DNA of 64,000 nt from Celoporthe dispersa (taxonomy: Eukaryota; Ascomycota; Sordariomycetes; Diaporthales; Cryphonectriaceae): assembly GCA_016584495.1 (NCBI GenBank), contig WAID01000004.1, positions 1,736,001-1,800,000 on the forward strand. Reading direction: 5' to 3'. Under the pieces are notes generated by a model. The model saw nothing but the letters and a program-made list of their open reading frames with translations, was not told the origin of the DNA and searched no databases. Made by a program: the position numbers and the translations under genes. Shown here piece after piece: positions 24,324 to 35,600 of the stretch. Each line of letters begins with the position of its first letter. Positions within the stretch are counted from its first letter, which is position 1.

Positions 24324-25342
24324 ACCTTCTATGTCCTCCCCCCTCCTACCATCCTGCCCTCCTGGATCGTTATACCCAGCAGCCGGTTCCCTCGGATGGC
24401 CATGATTCTCAGCAACCACCCATCGTCAGGTATCGAGAGGACATCATCCTATCCAAGAGCGCCGCCCTCCCCACCTCCCTGTACGACACGGCTCCTTCTG
24501 CGGGAAGACGCACTGTTCCCGCGCTGGGACGGGCGCCTGATCTCCCTCCTCGCCCCCAGCACACAAGCTTAGTGGACCCTGGGGAAAGCAAGGTGGAATG
24601 TCGACTCGAGGATCACCATCAAGGACAGGGGGGCAGGCAAGGGATTGAACGACGGCGACGACAACTGCACGGAATTGTACGAACGAAAAAAGGTCATCTA
24701 CGGGCTAAAAGCTACTTCACCGCCGCCACCAACAAGATAACAGCGAGCTGCCAACGACGCCAAGAGGTAAAAAGAGAGAGAGGGAGGAAAATGGACGACA
24801 GATGTCTCGAGACCACCTTGCCAGAACTTTCATCGCTCAGCTCCACAAGTCAACTCCGAGAAAACAGGACCTACAGCAGCAACAAGAACAAAAGCATCCT
24901 TGAGAAATAGCCTTCCATGCTTGGCTCACATTTCAATGCCATCTACACCAGATCGCTAATGCCAGAATATACACATGGCCAGAAGAAAGTAGCCAACAAG
25001 AAGAGCGGTGGAAGCCGCCCTCCCACAGAAACCCGCCATCTACCAGGAACATCGCACAGTGGTATCTCCGCGATTGCGACCCAAAGACCATGGACGAGAT
25101 GCCTCCCTAGGAAGAGAGAGAAAAAAAAAAAGAGAAAAAAGAAGAACAAGAAGAAGAAGAAGAAGAACAAATCAGGCCAGCACAAAATAACAACAATAAT
25201 AATACAAATTCGACATCCGGGTTCCCTTGTCATGTGCGACAAGGACGGGCCGTCGATGCTGAAGCGAAGAACTGGTTGCCAAGAGGCGAGGAAGGGGGAC
25301 CTGAGAGGCGCGAGGCCACCCGGTATGCGCCACCCATCTCGC
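21713..25342. other. Intergenic region between MLH1 5' end and the Zn2Cys6 gene 3' end
   Basis: About 3.6 kb holding the MLH1 promoter and the 3' UTR of the downstream regulator. CGCG-containing strings lie near 21893 and 21914. Simple sequence dominates further on: a purine-rich block at 22570-22640, (GGAC)n at 23272-23299, C11 near 23392-23402, T and A runs near 23900 and 25115-25170, and (CT)14 at 24292-24319. Open frames here run through these tracts and lack protein character. Confidence 0.5.
24292..24319. repeat. (CT)n microsatellite
   Basis: Fourteen uninterrupted CT units on the plus strand in intergenic DNA downstream of the Zn2Cys6 gene. Confidence 0.9.
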
Positions 25343-27736
25343 TCAGCCATGGTGTCGTTGAGGAGGGTCCGGCCTGTCAATCAGACCCCCGATATCGACC
25401 CTCTGCCGATCATCACGTAGCCACCCTTGTTCGGGAGGGATACTCTGCTGCTGTGCGTGCTGCTGTGCATGCTGCTGTGGTGGTGGATACTGGGCATGCT
25501 GCAGCTGAGATGGAGGCTGGGGCGCGAACTGCGCCGGCTGCTGGCTCCGGATCGGCGGCAACTGGTATCCTGGCTGCTGAGAGGAGCGGGCCGCAGTCGA
25601 CAGCTCACTCCTGGGGATGTATGCAGACGGGCCAGGCGGGAAGTCTGGTCGACTAGGCGACGCCGCGTATGATGATGAGAGCCGCGGGCTCAAGCCTGGC
25701 ATGACCTGACCCGAAGTCCCAGGCTGTCTCGGGAGGTATGACAGGTCGCTCACTGATCTCCCCCGTCCCTCAAACGTGGCTGAGACTGGCGTCGGCTGGC
25801 CGTATGGGTTTTGCGGCCCCGGAGGGTACGAGTACCCAAGCTCACGCGAATCTCGGCTCTGGGGCGACGGCGTCGGGAAGGGTCTGAAGCTAGTGTTGAG
25901 GACCATGATGACGAAGAAGACGGAGCCGAACTTCGCGAGACCAAGTCGCACAGAGTGGCTTCTGATCTGGCCGTTCGAATCCGTGAAGCGGAGGTTCTCC
26001 ATGGTGTCCAGATGATATGGGGCCAGCTCCTCCCTACTGAACCCGAGCGTCCGAAAGACTTTTCTCTTCCTCTTGTTTCCAGGAACATAGGTGGTAGGTA
26101 GTTGGGCTCCCTCCTCAGCTGGTCATCCTGGATCTGACGCTGCAGCATCATGATCCTGGCGTGCTCTTCGATGGACAGGATCTCCGCAACCGCCAGGTTC
26201 TGCACGCCCTGCCGGCCAATGGCATCCAGGAAGGTGGTAGATGCCTTGGCGATGACCATATCCATCGTCAGAAAGGCGGCCGGCTCTGGCGGTCTCGTCG
26301 AGATCTGGAGCGGGGGAGGAAAGATGTCTGCACCACCTACGGACGCTCGTTCGAGCAGCCGGGGCGCTAAAGGCTCTGGTGGTTGTGATTTCAACACTCG
26401 ATATGGCTGCGTCCTCCGCAGGTGGTCCTCACCGTACCCAATGGGGCCATGCGTGCTGAACAGGGACATAGGTCGACGCATATTCGGATCCTGACTGTGT
26501 CCGAGTCTCGGGTCAAAGCCCGCTCCGCGGTGGTGGTCATCCCGAAGCCGTGGACGGCCGCGCTTCTTATGCTGTACGTCCACGCAAGAGTCTTCCTTAT
26601 TGTTCTGGACGCATCGGTTGCACGGTCTTTGAGCTGTGGCACCAGGAAGTCAGCCTTCGTTCTCTCGAGTGCGGTCCCTGGCTGCAAGGGCCTAACAACA
26701 CACGACAGAGAGCCAGTGTCCTCTGTCTCCCTAGCTTGCTCGAAAGCACTCGTCATTCCATGGACGACAGCCGCAAAGGTCTCCGACGTGGTTTGCCGGG
26801 TGATCTCTAGGGAAGAAAAGCCGGGGCAGGAGGGGTTGGGGGGAGGGGTGGGTGGGGGTTGAGATGAGCTAGGTTTCCTCGCACTTGCGGATACTCCTCA
26901 CGTGCCGTCTCGAGGGCATCGTCTGCTCGCGCAGCATGTCTACACCTAGCCCGCCACCGTCCCAACCTTATCATCATCGCCCCAGGAGTCGTTCTGCGCC
27001 AAAGGGGTCCAGGATTTCTTCAAGGAAAATGCTACGTACCATCGCACCTGTTTCGTATTAGCACTATCTTCGACTGGCGGCATCAAGTGATGTGGAGTGG
27101 GTTTCCTGGCACGTACCTGAGATGCGCCTTCTTACATGGAACACACGCCGCGGCAACATGTCCCTTTGTCTTTCTCTGCGACTTGGGAGAGGCGAAGGAC
27201 TGCTGACTTTCCTGTGTCGGTGGCCGGGAGGTGACAGCGCTGTACGCCGGCACAGGTCCAGAGGTAGGTATTGTGGCTGGAGTCGGAAGGTATGGGTGTT
27301 GGGACAGGATCTGGCTGTGTTGCGATGCATATGACGACAGCGGTCTCTGCATGGGGTCCTCTGGGCGGGGGTAAGCATATGGCATGCGCTCGAGGGGCTC
27401 CGGCTGGTAGGGCCGGAAGGGAGCCGACAGCCCCGGCAACATTCTCGAATCTGCTTGTGTCGTGGTTGCTGCGCTTGCGCGATAGACATCGTGGCTGGCG
27501 GCCGCCTGGTAGATGGGGAGGAGTCGGTCATCGGCCTCCTGGGTTCCTTTGGGCGGAATCGGTGGAGACCCTGACATGGGCGGAGATGGGTAGTCTCCAG
27601 CTGACCCGAGAGAAGCACCCTCGCAGCCTGCTCGCGGCCACGGTAGGTCGAGAGAGAAGCGAGCCAGGTCTGAATAACCTCGGCGTTGGCCGAGCGAGCT
27701 GAGGGATGTGTCTAGGCGATGGGATAGGGCTTGCAT
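25343..27736 (-). CDS. Zn2Cys6 transcription factor with PAS-like domain (apparent frameshift)
   Basis: Fungal binuclear zinc-cluster regulator. Exons: 27736-27117, an 8-nt microexon 27047-27040, and 26633-25343; introns 69 and 406 nt. Joining them gives the cluster C198-X2-C201-X6-C208-X5-C214-X2-C217-X8-C226, then an AT-hook-like KKRGRPRLRD and a PAS-like region (about 330-450: TMDMVIAKASTTFLDAIGRQ to VRLGLAKFGSVFFVIMVLN). A Gln/Pro-rich tail ends PPQRHHG. Within exon 3 the frame changes near codon 400. One extra A in the A4 run at 26060-26063 (plus coordinates) would join both halves as about 639 residues. No usable intron fits there, so I read it as an assembly indel or a real lesion. The start ATG is the first in frame after a stop and a possible acceptor; an upstream exon is possible. 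Targets unknown. Confidence 0.8.
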
Positions 27737-28834
27737 GGGAATGACCCTACAGACAGAGCCAGGAGATCGCAGGTCCTCGAGGGCGGGGCCGAGGCAGGGG
27801 GAACTCTGCTCAGGCCCTTCTCCCCTACTGTCCACGGAAGATTAATAAGGAGTGCCTGCCGATGCCGTCTCACACGCGGTGGACCGAATCGCCTTCCAGG
27901 GTGATGCTTCACGGCAGGCTCGGGCTTCGATGGACCACAGGAGGCGAGGATTTGTGTTTGTGGTCTCTCTGGTATTTTGTGTGCGTACGATGATGGGGGG
28001 GAGGGGGGTTTCCGGTCGTGCGTGCCGAGTCGTTGTCGATGGTTCACAGGCCCACGTGTTCCTTATGGGCTGTTGTCCTGTCTAGAGAGGGAGTGAGGAG
28101 GAGCCAGCTGGTCAGCTGCCGCTCGATGGCAAGGCGCCGGCTCTGCGAACCAATGTATCTTGCCACAGGGTGAACGGTGGCAACCAAACAGCCTCAGGCA
28201 GGGCTGGAGGTGACGAGAGCTGGACAACAGACCCCAGCACCCCGCCAGTTCAAACGTGCACCGTGATACTAAAAGGACGACAAGATCCGAGGTCTCAGTA
28301 GTACGGCATGCGGAGGTGGTCGTTGGCTGCTGCTGGGAGGTGTCGGAGGACTGCAGAGGAGGGACCAACAGGCCGCTTTGATGTCATTGACGGTGGAGAA
28401 GGGGTATTCTGAGAGAGACAGAAAGTGAGAGAGGCTGAAGAGGAAGAGAGAGAAGAAGAACACACGAGCGAGCGCGAACGAAGAGGAGACGTCGCGAGGG
28501 GCCAGCTGCAGTTCTTCTGTATAATGCTTTCTGGATATCCTCGGGGAGGAGACAAGAGCTCGCGGTCAGGGAGGAGGGGGAGAATAGAAGCCCAGGAACA
28601 AGAAATCCAAGAGAGATGTACTGGTCGTCGGAGGTTTTGTGCGACTTAAAGAGGACGGAGTGTGTCGAGATGGAGCCCAGATGAAGACAAGGATCCGGCC
28701 AGGGTAGAGCTGGCCTTGAGAATAGTGGGTGCCAGGGGTGCTCCCTGGCCCTCCATCAGTCCTGATGTGTGGCTGCTAATTCCAGGGTAGACTCAATGCC
28801 TGTATCCCACAAGCAGTCGGCCCCTGCACCCTGC

Positions 28835-28837
<3 letters not shown>

Positions 28838-28868
<31 letters not shown>
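28838..28868. repeat. (CT)n microsatellite
   Basis: About fifteen CT units in the gene-poor region, giving a Glu-Arg repeat in minus-strand open frames. Confidence 0.9.
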
Positions 28869-28872
<4 letters not shown>

Positions 28873-29325
28873 CCCCTCCCTGACCTCCCAAGAAGTCTTG
28901 TGTGTGTAAGTGGGAGGAGCCCCATGGTACCGGCCGGGGGGTAAGAGAGGGACCGGGGAGGGAGGGGGGGCCACCACCGCCAAGGGTCAGCGGCAGGCCT
29001 GCTAGGGAACTCAGGCTCCTTGTGACCAAACCCTGATTATAATCGACATGCAGAGGATGCAGGACGCCTCTGGCGAGCCGTACGGAATTTTTCCGGCTAC
29101 TTGTGTCCGAAGGGGGCCGGAGTCGAAGATATTAGATCCACAGAGTCGAGATATCTCCCCGACCAAGACCGTCGCGAGGCTGCTTGAGGGGCCCCAGCAG
29201 AAAAGGAACGTCTGACAGCGCGCATGTGTTCTGCCTCGAGGACCCGCCGTCTCCTTGGCCTGGCCGCCAGCCAGCCAGCCGGCCGGCCAAACCAGCAGGG
29301 GCGCAAGGTCACCTGGGCCCCATGA

Positions 29326-29376
29326 GGCAAGGCACGGCACGGCACGGCATGGCACGGTATGGCATGGCATGCATGG
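29326..29376. repeat. GGCAC/GGCAT pentanucleotide repeat
   Basis: About eight to nine degenerate five-base units (GGCAA, GGCAC, GGCAT, GGTAT) in tandem, preceded by CCAGCCAGCC and GGCCGGCC strings near 29270-29288. Confidence 0.85.
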
Positions 29377-30563
29377 CTGTGGAAATACATAGTGCAGGTT
29401 TAGTTAAATCTCAAGGGGCACAGAGGGCCAGGTGTCAGGGCGCCAGGCGTCGTCAAGGTACCGAGCCAGACCAGACTCGGGCGTGACAGCGAAGAAAGGT
29501 ACCTGGTACGACGGGAGGGCGTCAACGAGGCCAAGACAAGAGTCGAGCAGAGGACTCTGCTGATAGGCAGGGTAGGCCGAGAGAGCGTGGGGCCATGTCT
29601 ATTACGGACTGCGCAAAATTCTCCGGCGGGTTTCGTCGTGGGTTATGGGCAGTAACTTGTGAAGATAGACCGACCAGAAACAGTAAGACAGGTTCTCAGC
29701 GCAATTTGCTCGGTTGAGGATGGTACAAGGACGGTGAGTGTCTCGCCTGTCGGGTGCGGTGGTAGCCCAGCGACCGGAGGGGGGGAGGGCATGTCTCTGA
29801 ACTTGTCAACGGCCACCGCCAACCCCAAAAAAATGTCGACTCAGGCGGGGGGGTGGAGGGGAGGGGGAGGGGAGCCGGGGGAGGTCTGGTCTGAACCAAA
29901 AGCTGAACCCCTGTCCAGGGCGCTGCCCGCTGGTGCCGCTGCCACCTGCACATTTGCAGCATCGTGCGGCGTGCCCCAGTGGAGATCCTGCCGAGGGACG
30001 GGGGACGACATGGGCACCCGATCCACCCGCTGGCCGAAGGAGCCTCAACATAACCTATCGGGGGTGTAAACCAGTCGAGCAGCACCTTACTACGCTCCAT
30101 AGTGGCAATACGTACCATAGCAGTAACAGACATGGCAGGGCATGAACTGCAAACCCGGGCAGCTGCTCCGAGAGCGCACGCACGGCCAGAACCGACCCGC
30201 CGGCTACACCATGTCGCCATAAGGATTTAGCCAAAGACGGATACATATAAAAGGAAGAGACAGAGAGAGAGAGGGAGGGAGAGAGAGGGGCAGGCGGCTA
30301 TGGAGCGTCTCTTGCTCCTTACGACCGTCCGACCTGGGGCCCCATTGCCCACCATATGGCCCAGCCTGTCCTTAGATGGGCTAGGACGGCGCCCTGCTCT
30401 CCACAGATTCTCGTAGACTGAAGATATGATGTGTGTTGAAAAGAAAGAGAAAAAAAAAAAGAAGAAGGGGAGGGGGTCTGCTCAGAGCCTGAGAGTGTCG
30501 TGTGATCGATGACCCCTCCCTGGAGAGTTAGAGGGTTCAGGCGGAAACGATGAGCGAGTTCTC

Positions 30564-30605
30564 GAGACGAGACGAGACAAGACGAGACGAGACGAGACGA
30601 GACGA
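30564..30605. repeat. GACGA pentanucleotide repeat
   Basis: About eight tandem GACGA units with one variant (GACAA), in intergenic DNA. Confidence 0.9.
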
Positions 30606-31332
30606 TAGCTTCTGGGGAACAGCATTAAACGCCAAGGTGATTGGACGCCAAAAAGATAGCGTGCAGACGCTCGAGGAGGATCGACAGAGTCCAGTTGGGA
30701 CGGAAACTGATCCTAGATCTCTTTGAGGAGAGAGGGGGGGGAGGGGCAATGATCAGACGGCAGCAGCTTGTCATGTCAGTCTCGAGCCCCATTGATGCGC
30801 AAGTGGGTGGGTGGGCAGTCTTGAGGCCAAACCACGTCGCGGGGCCCTGCCTCCCTGGTTCCCGTAGAGCTATGTAAAGAAAGAGAGAGAGAAAGAAGAA
30901 GAAGAAGAAGAAGCGCATGACGTTTCGTCCCGTCAGGCCGATGGGGTTTGGGGAGGGGGAGGGGCGGGGTTAGAAGGCGTAACGCGTGTGCCGGAGAAGG
31001 TACTCAAACAATTCATCACTACGCGGCTCGCCCCTGACCTACATTGTTATGTAGAATCGAGCAGCCAAGGAAAGATGCCACTCTTGCGGGGGGCGTTTTG
31101 GGGAGGGGGGGTGGGCGCCTTCCTTCTCTTCCTCCTCCTTAACCCCTCTACAGAATCTTCGAGACCCACGTATCGAGCGGAGGCGGCCGTGATCGCGCTT
31201 TCCTCCTGCTACCTGAGTAATAATAACGAGGGGGGGGCAGCTACGTGTGGCCATGCGCACTAGTGTCAACAGTGGGGACTGCGAGGCAAAGAGAGCTGAT
31301 GGAGAAGAGACCCAGAAAAAGAGGAGAAAAAA

Positions 31333-31372
31333 AGAGAGAGAGAGAGAGTGTGTGTGTGTGTGTGTGTGTGTG
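31333..31372. repeat. Compound (GA)n(GT)n microsatellite
   Basis: About eight GA units run directly into about twelve GT units. On the minus strand an open frame reads it as a His-Thr and Leu-Ser repeat, which explains that spurious ORF. Confidence 0.9.
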
Positions 31373-32291
31373 AGGGTGAGCAAGAGATAGCAAGGGCCAG
31401 TCAGCCTGCTGACAATATTACAAGAGATGAACGCCTGCGATATCTTCAACGGTTGGTTGGGTAGGCGCTACAGGAGGTAGCAGTGGACAAGGAACGGTCT
31501 GGCCCGTGGGGAGGCGCTTTCCGAAGAACCGAGGGGGCGCCACTGCAGAGAATAAGACCTGGACTGATCAGGGATGACAGTCGGTACTTCGGTACTTGGC
31601 CTATAGTACCCGTGGGCTGGTACCGGCCTAGCCTTTTCAGGACCCTAGAGCCAAGGTTAACGTCCGTAAATTTGCAAAACTCACCCGGCCTGAATACCCT
31701 AAGCAGACATACTAAATAGTCATGGTAGTATGGAGATGATGGTGATGATAAAATGATGGCGGCGTAGGTGCGATGCTGGCGCTGGCACACTGGCACGGGT
31801 GCGTGTAGTCAGCGGGCCCGCCGTCGGGCAGGGTAAGTAGATAGAAAAAAAGCCTCCCTCTCCTGGTGTGTGTGTGTGTGCTCGTCGCTGCTTGCCGGTG
31901 GCCGCCGCGTACCTCGGCCAGCTCGGTTATCTGAGGCTGTCCAGGCTGGGCAGGCCGGTCCATGCATGAACCCTGTCAGGGAGGATGAGTGTTCGGAATA
32001 CCATGGCTCTTCAGGTATAGTGGTAGCGATGCGGTACAGATCCAGTTGTTTTGGGAGGGGGGGGGAGGAGAAAAAGTAATGCAAGGGCTTAAATGGCTTG
32101 GTCCACGCACCAGATGTATGCACCATCTGGGTCCCAGGACCCGTCAAGTCATTAGCGCTGACGTGCGTCGTCTGAAGTTCACACGCTTCTTCGCAGATGG
32201 GGCCTGCAAACCCCCCGCCCCCCAGCCACATTTACTTGCAGGTGGTGCATGCTCCCTGTTGCATAGCGCCTCCATATTATAGCAAAGCAGC

Positions 32292-32336
32292 CCACACACA
32301 CACACACACACGCTTACACACACACAGAGAGAGAGG
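32292..32336. repeat. Compound (CA)n(GA)n microsatellite
   Basis: Two CA blocks separated by CGCTTA, then a short GA block and a G run. Confidence 0.9.
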
Positions 32337-32647
32337 GGGGGGGGCGCGAGTATACATAGTAAGTAGTACTACAGTGGTAGCTGGGCCAGGGCCCTGGCCT
32401 CCCCATGACGTGCACCGCGCCGCAGCTGTGACCGGTGCAACGATACAGTACAGCCGCCCTCCTTGTGTTGTAATTCCGTCGTCGCGTCCAGACTGGGTCA
32501 CGGAGCTGCTAGCTGCATGCGACGTGCAGTGTAGCGAGGGCTGCCGAGGGTAACCTCCTTCGGCGGTGCCACCACTGGGTTCCTTGTTCATTAAACTTCA
32601 CAAACGCCAGGCCCTTGACTGGATGCGTGGTGGTGGGTGGTGTCAGT

Positions 32648-32675
32648 TTTCTTCTTCTTCTTCTTCTTCTTCTTC
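32648..32675. repeat. (CTT)n trinucleotide repeat
   Basis: About nine TTC/CTT units in intergenic DNA. It is read as poly-Phe or poly-Ser in overlapping open frames, none of which looks real. Confidence 0.9.
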
Positions 32676-35600
32676 TCTAGTGTGGGAGATCGTGGACGTT
32701 GCCGCCGACAGCGAAACAAGCGTCAACCCCCCTCCCTCCGTCCCTCCCTCTTCCCCTCTCTTTCTCTCTCACCCTCTTTTACTTCTCGATCTGGGTTCAT
32801 CTTCCGAATACACTTCTCCTCCGAGGCCCGAGCCCCGGATCCGAGACAATCGTGAGGTGGCTGTGCCGACGAGGCGGGGGGAGGGGCGTTTTGTGGTGGG
32901 GCCTGGTCGCCTTAGATCGTCCAAGCATGACCTTGCCTTCCCGCCTGGAAATGGGCTCAAAGAGACCAGAATAGTACGTGGAAACACACAAGAGACGTCG
33001 GTGGTTGGGGGGGAGGGAGGGGGGCGCAGGCGGGCCATGTCTCGCTAAACAAGTTTACACCACAGCCAGGACAAGGAGATTCCGGGCTCTGAGAGGGGAT
33101 CGTGACGGTTTGCATGCATGAACTCGTCTGACGTTGCCACCCTTGGTACGTGGTGATGCGGCTCAACCCATGTGGTCCAAACCCCCCCCCCCCTCCCAAC
33201 CAAAAAGACCAAAAACCCCTACCTGGAATGATGATGTGCGACGATGTCAGATGTGTATGTAAGGGGGCTGGCCCATAGGACGCCCTCTTATTAACCACCA
33301 CATGGGCGCCCTGTCGATCTTTTTTTTCCTTTTATTTTTTTTTCTTTTATTTTTTTTTTCCATCCCAAGTTTCCCCTCCAGCCGGCACGCTCAGGGTACT
33401 AGGGTACAATCTTACGGCCCTTGGCACAGAGGACCACCCAGCCTTAGCACCTGGAGCTTATTTATCGTTTGCGACGTCGATCCATTATGCCGCCTTACGC
33501 CCAAGTATCCAATCTCTGGGTCACCAAGACAGCCCGCCCCTCGCGCCCGCTGCAACGCTATGCTCAGCCAGGTAATCATGCGGGATCGGGTCCCATGGAG
33601 CACTTATGCGCCTTTGATAGGCTGATGTGCATGTTACTATGATATGTATGTATGTTGTATGTAACGCAAACAGTCACGATTATCCAGGTTGTGAGCGTGG
33701 GGACGTTGCTGCCTGCCATAGGATTCATGTGTGGGCTGCTGGACCAGTCGGGGGGAAGAGAGAAAGAACGAGAAAGAAAAAAAAAAACGGCAGCAACTTT
33801 GCTTGTGAGAGAGGATCGAGATTGGACGTGAGCACGAAGAGAGAGTTAAGCGTAACCATATTTTCCCGTCCGCAATTTCTAGTGGCTTTTTCGCCAACCC
33901 GCTGTGGCTTGGCTATAGGAAGACCCCCCTCACCTTCTAAGCCTTACCAGGCAAAGCCTAGTATACCCTCTCTTCCATCTTGGAAAGGGTCTTTTTTTTT
34001 TCTTCTTTTCTCTTTCTCTCTCACTCTTCTTCTCAAACGCCAACAAGCAAGGATGCTGACTAGATTGAGCAGTCCACGATGGATTAGGCAGAACGCAGGG
34101 AACCGGCGTGTCAGTTGCCGCCTCAATCTCTCCCGGATGGCTGCTCTAACAGCATGGCGCGCAGCAGACACCATGCCGCGTCGACATGCGCATCGAATTC
34201 GCAGGCCAGGCTGGTCACGGTCCGCTGCATTCTCGTCTATGTTTCAGGCGGAGGAGCGACTCGATGCCGATGGGCTCCTTTCCGTCTCGACCTCCCCCTC
34301 CTCTCCTCGTCCTCTCCGCCCCAGAAGAGCCTCACCGCTTCTTGCAATACAAGTACTGACTAACGACGCATCCTTTTTTTTTTCTTTCTTCTTTCTTTTC
34401 TTGAAACTCGGAGACGGCGAAAATGGTCATGACGAGTTGCGGGTGAGATCCACAGTCAAAAGCCATCCGTTGTTTTGGAGGAGGATTCTCGTGGCTCCAC
34501 CACGAGAGAGATACCCGAGTAGAATGTACCGCTCACCGTAAAGCCCCGGCCGGTCCAGACGTCATGCTCCGTGCCAGGATTTTTTCTTTTTGCCAACGTG
34601 GGGTGGTGGATTGGTAGTTGTGGCTTTTTCTCTCCCCCCCCCCCTTCTCTTGTCTCTATTTTGATTAATGGCAAAATCATGAGGCGCAAAAAGAAACAAG
34701 GGACCTACTTGGCACTGGCCAGAGTGTGGCCCTTCCAGACCCTGCAGGCCCTCTTATTATGATTATTATTATTTGAATCATTTTCCTTCTTCTTCTCCTC
34801 TACTCCTCCTCCTCCTCCTTTCCCTCCCCCCCTAGGCGGTTGTAGTGACCACGGAGATTTGATCCGGGATCTCGTGCCGCACGCGTAAACAGAGGCCCTT
34901 GAGGGGGACACCTGCCAGGCCAGCAGAGGTGACAGTGGATGAGTAGCAACGGCAATCAATCCCGTGCGGCTAGACTGGCTAGCACAGGCGACCCGGAGAT
35001 TCGAGGTGAGCTGGTGGCCCGCTAAGCCTCCAAGCGGCCACCTGAGGCAAATGAACCTCACGTCCCATAGATCCTGACATCTCGCTGACCCACAGAACAT
35101 TCCAAGACCCGCAGAAATGTTCTGCTCGATCAGGAGCTCCGGGCTAGCATGCTTGGTACGGAGCTGCTAGCTCGTATCGTCATCGCCTGCGATCTTCCCT
35201 CACACCGTTTGTCCCCCACCGGCCCGCCAAGCCTCCTCCCGAACCTTACAGGCTTTCCCTCCCCCCCCCCCGAAAAATCTTGTTTCTGTCCATGGTGGTG
35301 TTGGGTGTATGCTTTAGTCCCGATGTCTGTGTAGGACAGGCATCGTCGAGATCAGCCAGGCCGGCTGTACAGGTGTGCTGGGTGGGGAGGCCCGGAGCGC
35401 GGAGGGCAAGGTCGGGGGCCCTGTCGTGTCCTGGCATGTTCACGTGTCAGCACCAGGGCCAAATATCGGAGCATTTTCGTCGCATGATGTTGACAGCGGG
35501 AGAGAGACGCACGCAAGATGGGATGGGAAATGGCGTCAAACCCGGCGCCGGGTGCCGCGGACGCGCAGAAATGATAAGACAGCCACACCTGTGCCACGTG

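Noticed and set aside
24209..24910. 233-codon plus-strand open frame
   Set aside because: Built on a (CT)n microsatellite; composition is not protein-like.
26055..26068. Programmed -1 ribosomal frameshift in the Zn2Cys6 gene
   Set aside because: The direction fits, but there is no X-XXY-YYZ slippery heptamer in the zero frame; an indel in the A run is simpler.
33627..34541. 304-codon plus-strand open frame in the gene-poor region
   Set aside because: Contains poly-Lys and poly-Phe runs from A and T tracts and no conserved motif; no supporting start or splice context.
34850..34930. Possible tRNA on the minus strand (CGGATCAAATCTCCG string)
   Set aside because: A four-pair stem with a seven-base loop is present by chance, but no D-arm or acceptor stem pairs at the right distance.
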